Shown here piece after piece: positions 26,184 through 32,956 of a DNA stretch of 40,388 nucleotides. Position 1 is the first letter of the stretch, and every line of letters begins with the position of its first letter. The stretch is from an uncultured Prevotella sp. (GTDB lineage Bacteria; Bacteroidota; Bacteroidia; Bacteroidales; Bacteroidaceae), in assembly GCA_934204655.1 (NCBI GenBank), contig CAKPZJ010000026.1:1-40388 (forward strand), in the 5' to 3' direction. The position numbers and the translations under genes are program-made. Under the pieces are notes generated by a model. That model searched no databases. It saw only the letters and a program-made list of their open reading frames with translations, and had not been told where the DNA came from.

Positions 26184-27347
26184 ATGCAGCTTATGGACAC
26201 TTCAGATATACTCTATTCAGACGCCTGCCTGATATTCATCATCGTGGGCGTGGTGTGTGCCACCGTGCGATGGGCCCACATGTGCCGCCCGTACGCCGAG
26301 GAAGCCAGTTTCTTCTACCCAGCCCGCAAGCAGGCTACATTCTTCTTCGCGGCGGTACTCATGGAACTTCCCTATCTGCTGCAGCCTACCGACGACGCTA
26401 CCATGACCTACATCAGGGTGTGGGGAGTGGTCTACTACCCCGTATGCTTTACCATGCTCTTCCTGCGGTACTTCAGGGGACAGCAGCTGACGGGCCGCAC
26501 CAACTGGCTGTACTTCGGCCTGCCCATGCTGATGCTCACAGCCATGATGGTGGCCGTAATGGTTACCGACGGCACATGGATAGAGCGCCACATGGTGGCA
26601 CTGAGCTGCACCGGAGGGGCCGTGAGCATCCTGCTGTCGGTGCGCCTCATCCGTATATCGGCCTGGATGAAGCAGGGCATAGACAACTATCACCACGCCA
26701 ACTACTCTACCGAGGCCGACTTCCCCTATAGGTTCGCCCAAAGGATGCTGGTGCTGCCCACGATATGGATTACCATCATGTGGATGGTGTTTCTGACAGA
26801 CAGCCGCCCACTCAAGCTGGTGGTAGACCTGCTGCTGTCAGTCTGGATGGTACACATCCTCTGCATAATACTGCATCCGCAGCGCATACCACGCCAGGCA
26901 GGGGCCGAACAGTACATCCGGGAGATAGAGGAAGAGGCCAAGAAGCAGGCCGACCAGGCCGCCAGCACGCCCGATGACCTGGCGACGGACCGCGGAGCCG
27001 CCGCTGACAGCACGCCGGCAGCCTATACCGACGAGGTGAGAGACCAGGTGATAGCCATCATACTGCGCCGGTACCGCGAGCCCCACTTGCTGAAGACCGA
27101 GGTGCTGGCCGACGTGGACCGAGGACTCACGGCACCCGCCAGCAGGTTCATCGCCAGCATAGGGTACTACACCCTCATCAACATGTTCCGCTTGCGCCAC
27201 GCCGAGCTTTACGCGGCGGCTCACCCAGAGGCCAAGCAGGCCGAGGTGGCGGCTGCGTCGGGCTACCTGTCTGACCAGGCGCTGAGCCGGGCCCGTCGCA
27301 ACGTTACAGACATAGACCCCACCTTCGTGGCAGGGGTCAGGCTGTGA
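26184..27347 (+). CDS. Polytopic membrane protein with C-terminal AraC-like helix-turn-helix
   Basis: 387 residues. About six or seven hydrophobic segments (near 13-31, 50-66, 78-95, 108-127, 138-155, 188-204, 213-231) are followed by a charged coiled linker (240-280) and a cytoplasmic tail. The tail (about 285-375) reads like the AraC DNA-binding domain: YYTLINMFRLRHAELYAAAHP (residues 328-348) matches the recognition-helix-to-RLxxA region and QAEVAAASGYLSDQALSRARR the second helix-turn-helix. The first helix-turn-helix is degenerate. This would be a one-component sensor working from the membrane. A start three codons later (26193) is possible. No target genes can be named; it is transcribed alone and convergent with the GNAT gene. 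Confidence 0.75.
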   Translation: MQLMDTSDILYSDACLIFIIVGVVCATVRWAHMCRPYAEEASFFYPARKQATFFFAAVLMELPYLLQPTDDATMTYIRVWGVVYYPVCFTMLFLRYFRGQQLTGRTNWLYFGLPMLMLTAMMVAVMVTDGTWIERHMVALSCTGGAVSILLSVRLIRISAWMKQGIDNYHHANYSTEADFPYRFAQRMLVLPTIWITIMWMVFLTDSRPLKLVVDLLLSVWMVHILCIILHPQRIPRQAGAEQYIREIEEEAKKQADQAASTPDDLATDRGAAADSTPAAYTDEVRDQVIAIILRRYREPHLLKTEVLADVDRGLTAPASRFIASIGYYTLINMFRLRHAELYAAAHPEAKQAEVAAASGYLSDQALSRARRNVTDIDPTFVAGVRL

Positions 27348-27369
27348 GTAAGAGATACTGTAAGCATCA

Positions 27370-27399
27370 TGGCCATCCAATCCTGCCACAGGATGGCCA
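27370..27399 (+). terminator. Hairpin after the membrane AraC-like gene
   Basis: TGGCCATCC (27370-27378) pairs with GGATGGCCA (27391-27399), with a small inner CTG/CAG stem. It is 22 bp past the stop codon. There is no T run, so termination is uncertain. Confidence 0.4.
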
Positions 27400-27535
27400 C
27401 ACGCTGCGATAAGAAGATGGCGGTTTACCACATATACACACACTGCTACACTTCGGTAAATCATAGATAAAAAGGCGGCAAACGCTAATCCTGCCACCCC
27501 ATACCACCATTGCTGGCCCCTAAACGGCTACCTGC

Positions 27536-28102
27536 CTAAAACTGATACTGCAGGTGGCGCATGGCATGACCGCCCCAGGTGGCATCGTTCTGATAGACGA
27601 AGCCGAGACGAGTGTAGAGTTGTTCGGCACGTAGATTAGCCGTGTCAACCAGCAGTCCGGCGGCCGGGAAGCCCTCACGGCGAGCCCTGTCGATGGCGGC
27701 CCGCAGCAGCGCAGAGGCTATGCCGCGCCCCCTGAACGCCTCGGCCACGCATAAGCTGTCTATGTAGAGTTCGCCAGCCTGCGTCTCGTCTTCCATGTCC
27801 GAGAAATCGCGGCCCATACGCTGCCGCACCCCATCTACGAACGCCTGGCGCAGAGCATGGAGCCGGCCTCCGTCGTAGCAGACACATACGCCCACCACGT
27901 CGCCACAGTCCATGGCCACCAGGGTGTTGCGGTAGCTGTACTGGCTGTCGGTCCGGGCCACCAAGGCCGTCATCAGCTCTTCAAAATCGGCTATCGTATG
28001 CGCCGGTCCGGCATAATACAGACAGCAGTCGGTGGTCATGGCGGTCATAATAAGACGCGCTATCGCCCGCGCCTGCGCGGGCAGGGCTGTAACTATATCC
28101 AT
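27536..28102 (-). CDS. GNAT-family N-acetyltransferase
   Basis: 188 residues, typical GNAT fold for transfer of an acetyl group from acetyl-CoA. The CoA-binding motif A is LYIDSLCVAEAFRGRGIASALLRAAIDRA (RGRGIAS), followed by LLVDTANLRAEQLYTRLGFVYQ, the standard motif B. The substrate is unknown. The start at 28102 (MDIVTALPAQARAI) lies 7 bp after the histidine kinase stop codon; an earlier in-frame ATG at 28135 would overlap the kinase gene by 26 bp and is less likely. Third gene of the rprY-rprX operon. Confidence 0.88.
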   Translation of the reverse strand: MDIVTALPAQARAIARLIMTAMTTDCCLYYAGPAHTIADFEELMTALVARTDSQYSYRNTLVAMDCGDVVGVCVCYDGGRLHALRQAFVDGVRQRMGRDFSDMEDETQAGELYIDSLCVAEAFRGRGIASALLRAAIDRARREGFPAAGLLVDTANLRAEQLYTRLGFVYQNDATWGGHAMRHLQYQF

Positions 28103-28109
28103 AGGAATA

Positions 28110-29522
28110 CTATATCTTGTTAAGTGTGAAGTCAAACTGCAGGCCGCCCTGTCCGGGACAACTCACACGGATGGCGCCACCATGGAGCAGCACGGCGTTC
28201 TTGACGATGGCCAGGCCGAGACCCGTGCCACCCATCTTGCGACTACGGCCCTTGTCTACACGGTAGAAGCGCTCGAAGAGGCGACCCAAGTGCTGCGGAT
28301 CTACGCCCACGCCATTGTCAGCGAAGGTAAAGTGCCACTGCTCGCCCTCGGCCTCGGCGGTCAGGCTGATGGTAGTGCCCACGCCCGCATAGGCTATGGC
28401 GTTGTCGGTAAGGTTGCGGAATATGCTGTATATCAAGCTGGGATTGCCCCTGGCCATCAGCCTGTCGGGCAAGTGTACCTCCATGTGCATCTGCCTGTCG
28501 GCCATCTGCAGGGCCGTGGCCTTAACGATGCTGGCCACCACCTGGGCTATGTCTACCGGGCTGAACTCCATCAGCGGAGCCCCGTCGTCCATCTGGTTGA
28601 GCGTAGATATGTCCTGCAACAGCGTGGCGAGGCGCTGGCTCTGGGCATAGCAGCGCTCCATGAACTGCCGGCGGGTGGTCCCGTCCATGTCCGAGTTATC
28701 GATGATGGTCTCCAGGTAGCCCTGGATACTCGCCACGGGTGTCTTGAGTTCGTGGGCTATGTTCTGAGTAAGCTGCCGCTTCAGAACGTCCTGCTCCCGA
28801 CGCGTATGTTGCAGCCTGCGGTATATCTTGATAATCTTTTCGGCTATCTCGCCCAACTCGTCGTTCGGAAAGTCTATCAGCTCCTCGGTATCGAGCGACT
28901 CGTTGTGGTCAGCACGGGCTGCGAAGGCTCTCAGTTTGGCTATATTCTTGCCCAAGCGGTGCGTAAAATGGTAAAGAACCATCACCAGCAGCAGGATGGC
29001 CCCCAAGGCAAACCACAAGAAGTGCTGGTCGGCCCGGAGAGACCTTGCCAGGTCGTGGGTATAAGGCAGCGCGCTGCGAATGACGATGGAGTCGTGTGGG
29101 TAGTACGAAGCAGAGTAGAAGAAGTAGCCCTTGAGCGTCTTACTGCTACGCTCTACCGTAGAGCCGGTACCTGCGGTGAGTGCCTGGCGTACCTCTGGAC
29201 GGCCCGCGTGGTTGGCAAAGTCGGTATAGCGCTTATGCCAGTTGTCGAACACCACCCGCCCATCTGGGCGGATAAGCGTTACGCGCAGGCCGGGCATGTG
29301 GTGGCGGCGCACGTAGGCTGCCAGCGCAGCCTCGGTCATCGCGGGCTGGTCATGGAGTTCATCGTCCATCCTGTCGTTGAAGTCCTGGAGCCTGATGGTA
29401 AGCGCGTCTATCTTATACTGCTTCTCCCGGGCATGCTGGTACACTATAAAAGTGGTGGCAAAGACCAGGAACACGGCAATGACGCCCACGTACAACTTCT
29501 GTCCTACACTGATACGTCGCAT
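28110..29522 (-). CDS. rprX: Sensor histidine kinase, RprX-type
   Basis: 470 residues. Two membrane helices (about 8-28 and 167-187) flank a periplasmic sensor region; then come a HAMP-like linker (about 190-245), the HisKA dimerisation helix with His257 in NIAHELKTP, and the ATPase domain with the N box (Asn374 in FRNLTDNAIAYA), G1 DNGVGVD (402-408) and G2 GTGLGLAIV (432-440). The overall sequence has the look of RprX of Bacteroides fragilis. It phosphorylates the response regulator encoded 5 bp upstream. The signal is not predictable from sequence. Confidence 0.92.
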   Translation of the reverse strand: MRRISVGQKLYVGVIAVFLVFATTFIVYQHAREKQYKIDALTIRLQDFNDRMDDELHDQPAMTEAALAAYVRRHHMPGLRVTLIRPDGRVVFDNWHKRYTDFANHAGRPEVRQALTAGTGSTVERSSKTLKGYFFYSASYYPHDSIVIRSALPYTHDLARSLRADQHFLWFALGAILLLVMVLYHFTHRLGKNIAKLRAFAARADHNESLDTEELIDFPNDELGEIAEKIIKIYRRLQHTRREQDVLKRQLTQNIAHELKTPVASIQGYLETIIDNSDMDGTTRRQFMERCYAQSQRLATLLQDISTLNQMDDGAPLMEFSPVDIAQVVASIVKATALQMADRQMHMEVHLPDRLMARGNPSLIYSIFRNLTDNAIAYAGVGTTISLTAEAEGEQWHFTFADNGVGVDPQHLGRLFERFYRVDKGRSRKMGGTGLGLAIVKNAVLLHGGAIRVSCPGQGGLQFDFTLNKI

Positions 29523-29527
29523 AGTTG

Positions 29528-30214
29528 CTATTCTTCAAAGAAATAACCATAGCCCAGCCTGGTAACGATGTGGCGGGCGTAGTCCTTAATCTTCTTGCGC
29601 ACACGGGTGATGTTCACGTCGACCGTGCGGTCAAGTACCATCACGTCGCGAGGCCAGATACGGTTGATGAGTTCCTGGCGGGAGAAGACGTGGCCCTTTT
29701 CGCGCAGCAGGAGGGCCAGAATCTCAAACTCGGTCTTAGAGAAGGGAATCTCCTCGTCATCGATGCTCACCGTCTTCTTGTCCAGGTTGAGCTGGAGGCT
29801 CTTAAAGGTGAGCACCTGCTGGCCAGGGGACGGCTCGTGGGTGCGGCGCAGCACGGCCTTGATGCGGGCCTTGACCTCGCGGATAGAGAAGGGCTTGGCG
29901 ATGTAGTCGTCGGCCCCTATGTCGAGCCCATTCACGGTGTCGCTCTCGGTCGTGCGTGCCGTCAGGAAGATGATGGGAATCTGCGAGGTCTCTGCGCGCT
30001 TCTTCAGCATACGCGCCAGGGTGAAGCCGTCCATGCCGCCCATCATCACGTCGAGCAGCAGCAGGTCATAGCGGGCCACGTTCTTCTCCAGGGCCTCCTC
30101 GGCCGAGTTGGCGGTGGTAACGTAGTAGCCCTCGGCTTCCAGATTAAACTTCAGAATATCACACAGGTCTGTCTCGTCGTCTACTACCAGTACACGATAC
30201 TTCTTTTCGTCCAT
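29528..30214 (-). CDS. rprY: Response regulator, OmpR/PhoB family, RprY-type
   Basis: 228 residues. Receiver domain (1-120) with the acidic pair Asp12/Asp13, phospho-acceptor Asp55 in LLLLDVMMGG, Thr85 and Lys107 in DDYIAKPF; C-terminal winged helix (about 130-228) ending in TRLGYGYFFEE, which binds DNA. RprY of B. fragilis and Porphyromonas gingivalis are the close named relatives; RprY in the latter is linked to stress response. The start at 30214 (MDEKKYRVLVVDDE) is chosen because it fits family N-termini and follows a -7 box 26 bp upstream. First gene of an rprY-rprX-GNAT operon. Confidence 0.93.
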   Translation of the reverse strand: MDEKKYRVLVVDDETDLCDILKFNLEAEGYYVTTANSAEEALEKNVARYDLLLLDVMMGGMDGFTLARMLKKRAETSQIPIIFLTARTTESDTVNGLDIGADDYIAKPFSIREVKARIKAVLRRTHEPSPGQQVLTFKSLQLNLDKKTVSIDDEEIPFSKTEFEILALLLREKGHVFSRQELINRIWPRDVMVLDRTVDVNITRVRKKIKDYARHIVTRLGYGYFFEE

Positions 30215-30240
30215 ATTGCTATTACTTATCATACCTGTTG

Positions 30241-30248
30241 CAAATTTA
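30241..30248 (-). promoter_or_regulatory. Promoter -7 box for rprY-rprX
   Basis: TAAATTTG on the minus strand fits TAnnTTTG, 26 bp before the rprY ATG. No clear -33 element. Confidence 0.55.
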
Positions 30249-30381
30249 TGAAATCTACTGAGTAATAGCACCACAGCGGCCATTACAATTCTGTGAAAAA
30301 AGAGCGGTTTCCAGTATCCGCGCAGGAGTTTGCCACGCCCTGGGCGACGGTGTGTGGCATCGCCGCGATGCTCTGTAGCTA

Positions 30382-30389
30382 CAAAGTTA
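30382..30389 (-). promoter_or_regulatory. Second minus-strand -7 box upstream of rprY
   Basis: TAACTTTG on the minus strand, with TTTG copies at 14 and 24 bp further upstream, neither at the ideal distance. If used it would give rprY a leader of about 160 nt or make a short RNA. Evidence is weak. Confidence 0.3.
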
Positions 30390-30467
30390 GTACATGGCGC
30401 CTACAAATCAAAGCAAATGGCCAACTATTTTGCATCGGCCCGCACTTTCGGGACCGTATATAGCAAA

Positions 30468-30499
30468 GGGGCTCCCATCGCCAGCGCGGTGGGAGCCCC
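30468..30499 (-). terminator. Terminator of the GH35 gene
   Basis: Perfect 10-bp stem GGGGCTCCCA (30468-30477) and TGGGAGCCCC (30490-30499) with a 12-nt loop, 20 bp past the GH35 stop codon on the minus strand, followed there by CTTTGCTATAT. The T tract is interrupted. Confidence 0.65.
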
Positions 30500-30519
30500 C
30501 TCGGTACATGTATAGCGGG

Positions 30520-32397
30520 TTACTGCTTCTTCAGCACATCCAACTTGGGGGTCTCGATGCCGCTCAGGGTGGTCTGCCGACTGTCGTTGAGCTGCTCGAA
30601 GATAACTATCTCGTTCTGGCCCTTCTTCAGGAAACAGCCGGGCAGGTAGAGGGTCTGCTGGGGACCCACATGCCAGTAGCGGCCCAGGTTGATACCGTTG
30701 ACGAAGACGATGCCCTTGCCCCACTGTTCCATGTCAAGGAAGGTGTCGCCCACATTATTAATATTAAAGGTACCCTGGTATATCACGGGCAAGCCCTGGA
30801 CGTAGCCGTGGTCAGAGGCCGACAGCTGGGGAGCCTTGTCCATGGGCAGACGATACATTTTCCACTCGCCCTCGATAGTATTGTCATTGATAGTGATAGG
30901 ACGGGTAAAGCCCTTGAAGCTCTCAGAGATGCGGGCACCGTAGTTGATGCGGCCCAGGTTCTCGACCAGGATGTCGAGGGTACTGTTAAAGGGTATCTCG
31001 ACCTCGATGCTGTCCTTGCCGGTAACGCGGTTGAGCTCGCCCACCTTGGCACCGTTCACGTAGACGATGCCGTAGTCGGCTATGCCGTCAGCCTTGAGCA
31101 CGCCACTGATGGGCTGGTTGAAGTGACGGCGGTAGAGCACGTAGCCATGGCCCTGGCCGAGCGCCTCGAACGTGGGAAGCGTGTCGCACTCAACGGGAGC
31201 GATGCCTTCGATACGGTCAAAGAGGTTCTGGCTGTTAGTAAGCTGTATATCACGGATGCCAATCACGGGGATGCGTGCCGGAACCTCGGGGAGGTTCTTA
31301 TTGTACTGCTTCAGGATGTCGCGTATGGCCTGGTACTTAGGAGTGGCCCAGCCGGCCTCGCTGATGGGAGCGTCGTAGTCGTAGCTGGTAAGGTCGGGCT
31401 GCAGATTCTTGGCGTTGGTGTAGTTGGCACCCGACGTAAAGCCGAAGTTGGTGCCGCCATGTACCATGTAGAAGTTGAAGCTGATACCTGCGTCAAGGTA
31501 TTTCTTCATCTGGTTGGTAAAGGCAGTCGACGTTACCTTCTGGAAAGGCTCGTTCCAGTGGTCCAGCCATCCCGTATAAAACTCTGCGACCATGTAAGGG
31601 CCCACGCCACCATGGTACTGGTCTACCTTCTTCTTGACATTGGCGATGTTGTTCTCACCATTACAGGTGGGCAGGGCACCTTCGATGGAGCCGCCCTCGA
31701 ACAGCCAGCTGCCATCGGATGTAAACATGGGTACATCGAAGCCTGCCTCAATCAGCGCGGCGCGTATGGCGGCGCTATACTTCTTGTGTGTGGCCAGGGG
31801 GATGTCCTTGCGCTGACTAACGTACGACCCGAACTCGTTCTCGGCCTGCACCATCACGATGGGGCCGCCCTTGGTTACCTGGAAATCGCGCACCTGGGCC
31901 GCTAATTGGCCTATATAGGTACGGCACGAGTCCAGAAAAGCCTTGTTATCGGTACGTATCTTCATGCCGGGGGCCGTGCTGAGCCACCAGGGATAACCAC
32001 CATACTCCCACTCGCCACAGGCATAGGGGCCGGGACGCAGTATGACCATCATACCCTCGTCCTGGGCGGCCTTGAGGAAGCCGCGCAGGTTGTGGCTGCC
32101 TGTAGTCCAGTCCCACTGACCAGGCGCTGTCTCGTGGTAGTTCCAAAATACGTAAGTGGCCACGGCATTGAGCCCCAGGGCCTTCATCATCCGCAGTCGG
32201 TGCTGCCAGTAAGCAGCGGGCACGCGGGCGTAGTGCATCTCACCGGAGTGTATCTGTATGGGCTGGCCATCATAGACAAAGTTTCCACCCTCTATCTTAA
32301 AGGTATGCTTAGCCTTGGCCGATGCGCTGGAGGCAGCTCCGAGCATCAGGGCCAGTACGGCCACGAAGAGAGAACATCTTAATAAGTTGCGATTCAT
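30520..32397 (-). CDS. Exported beta-galactosidase, GH35
   Basis: 625 residues with a signal peptide (cleavage near SSASAKA, 23-29). The catalytic barrel covers roughly 35-350: IHSGEMHYARVP (49-60), GPYACGEWEYGGYPWWL (123-139), acid/base Glu188 in VQAENEFGSY and nucleophile Glu272 in MVAEFYTGWLDHW. Galactose-binding beta-sandwich domains follow, with GYVLYRRHF, VYVNGAKVGELNR and GKGIVFVNGINLGRYWHVGPQQTLYLPG. GH35 enzymes remove terminal beta-galactose from glycans; together with the fucosidase this suggests foraging on host or plant oligosaccharides. Stands alone, with its own promoter and terminator. Confidence 0.94.
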   Translation of the reverse strand: MNRNLLRCSLFVAVLALMLGAASSASAKAKHTFKIEGGNFVYDGQPIQIHSGEMHYARVPAAYWQHRLRMMKALGLNAVATYVFWNYHETAPGQWDWTTGSHNLRGFLKAAQDEGMMVILRPGPYACGEWEYGGYPWWLSTAPGMKIRTDNKAFLDSCRTYIGQLAAQVRDFQVTKGGPIVMVQAENEFGSYVSQRKDIPLATHKKYSAAIRAALIEAGFDVPMFTSDGSWLFEGGSIEGALPTCNGENNIANVKKKVDQYHGGVGPYMVAEFYTGWLDHWNEPFQKVTSTAFTNQMKKYLDAGISFNFYMVHGGTNFGFTSGANYTNAKNLQPDLTSYDYDAPISEAGWATPKYQAIRDILKQYNKNLPEVPARIPVIGIRDIQLTNSQNLFDRIEGIAPVECDTLPTFEALGQGHGYVLYRRHFNQPISGVLKADGIADYGIVYVNGAKVGELNRVTGKDSIEVEIPFNSTLDILVENLGRINYGARISESFKGFTRPITINDNTIEGEWKMYRLPMDKAPQLSASDHGYVQGLPVIYQGTFNINNVGDTFLDMEQWGKGIVFVNGINLGRYWHVGPQQTLYLPGCFLKKGQNEIVIFEQLNDSRQTTLSGIETPKLDVLKKQ

Positions 32398-32420
32398 ATA
32401 CGTTATATTGTTTAGTGATA

Positions 32421-32428
32421 CAAAATTA
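32421..32428 (-). promoter_or_regulatory. Promoter -7 box for the GH35 gene
   Basis: TAATTTTG on the minus strand, 24 bp before the ATG, matches TAnnTTTG. No TTTG at the -33 position. Confidence 0.6.
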
Positions 32429-32524
32429 ATAATAAATGTACGCGCGCGAAAAGAAATGGCCTATAATTTTTGTTAACTCCACCATGACCGCCCCTCGGAC
32501 AAGGACAGAGGCACGGGCCATGAC

Positions 32525-32704
32525 GGCTTTGAAAAGTAAAAAGGTAAAAGGCTAAAAAGGTAATAAGCGCTCCCTGCATGCTGGCGCTGGTTCGCTGTAC
32601 ACCCATGGCGGTCATTGGAAATGAAAAGACCAACCTTTACGTTTCTAAAGACGGCCTCCAGCGTGCTAATGACGGTTCCCAGCATCGTAAAGACGGTCTC
32701 CACG
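32525..32704 (+). repeat. 180-bp dispersed element, copy 2
   Basis: Aligns along its full length with the reverse complement of 25869-26049. Core units begin CTAAAG (32645), CTAATG (32666) and GTAAAG (32687), exactly 21 bp apart, each containing GACGG and a CCA/CCC block; a degenerate fourth unit follows at 32708. The A-rich start (32531-32563) recurs as an imperfect inverted copy at about 32759-32790, so the full element may reach 32790 and be about 265 bp. Copy 1 lacks this distal end. Confidence 0.85.
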
Positions 32705-32819
32705 ATTCGGACGACCATTCCCGCCATTACCCAAAGCACTCCCACCCCTACCCTATTTACCTTTCTACTTTTTTACCTTCTTACTTTCCCCGCGGGGCTG
32801 ACAGGTACGTCACCCGTCA

Positions 32820-32859
32820 CTGACATTTTGGCAGAAAAGAGGGTTCGGAACACCCTTTG
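32820..32859 (+). promoter_or_regulatory. clpB promoter with candidate heat-shock operator
   Basis: TTTG (32827-32830), 21-bp spacer, then ACCCTTTG (32852-32859), which keeps TTTG but not TA of the -7 box. The -33 element lies inside a 15-bp near-palindrome, CTGACATTTTGGCAG (32820-32834), whose arms CTGnCA and TGnCAG match except at the central pair. Overlap of a palindrome with -33 is expected for a repressed stress promoter; the regulator is not known from this window. Confidence 0.45.
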
Positions 32860-32956
32860 CACAACAGGCAGTAGCGCTGCTGGTTCTTCCCCAGGGCCGG
32901 CAGGGCTAACGGTAAACACCCCGATAATAATAACGATTAAGAAAGGAACAACAAAT

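Larger units (their letters stand above)
30215..30519. other. 305-bp intergenic region between rprY and the GH35 gene
   Basis: Holds the rprY promoter box (30241-30248), a second minus-strand box at 30382-30389 and the GH35 terminator (30468-30499). Between 30249 and 30381 nothing further is recognised. No coding sequence seen. Confidence 0.7.
32398..32956. other. 559-bp divergent region between the GH35 gene and clpB
   Basis: Holds the GH35 promoter (32421-32428), copy 2 of the 180-bp element with a further T-rich end (32525 to about 32790), a near-palindrome (32820-32834) and a degenerate promoter (32827-32859) for clpB. The frame that continues upstream of clpB through the repeat is not coding. 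Confidence 0.7.

Noticed and set aside
28032..29546. Plus-strand open frame of 504 codons opposite rprX
   Set aside because: It is the complement of a clear histidine kinase gene; the product is rich in His, Gly and Val and has no domain.
30394..31905. Plus-strand open frame opposite the GH35 gene
   Set aside because: The GH35 protein on the minus strand is complete with both catalytic glutamates; the shadow frame runs through its terminator.
32645..32728. Possible CRISPR array
   Set aside because: The 21-bp units are directly adjacent without spacers, are divergent from each other, and no cas gene is nearby; the same applies to the 21-bp units of the 90-bp element.
32615..32956. N-terminal extension of ClpB through the repeat
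   Set aside because: The extra 114 codons lie in the 180-bp element and the promoter; family N-termini start at [10 protein letters not shown].
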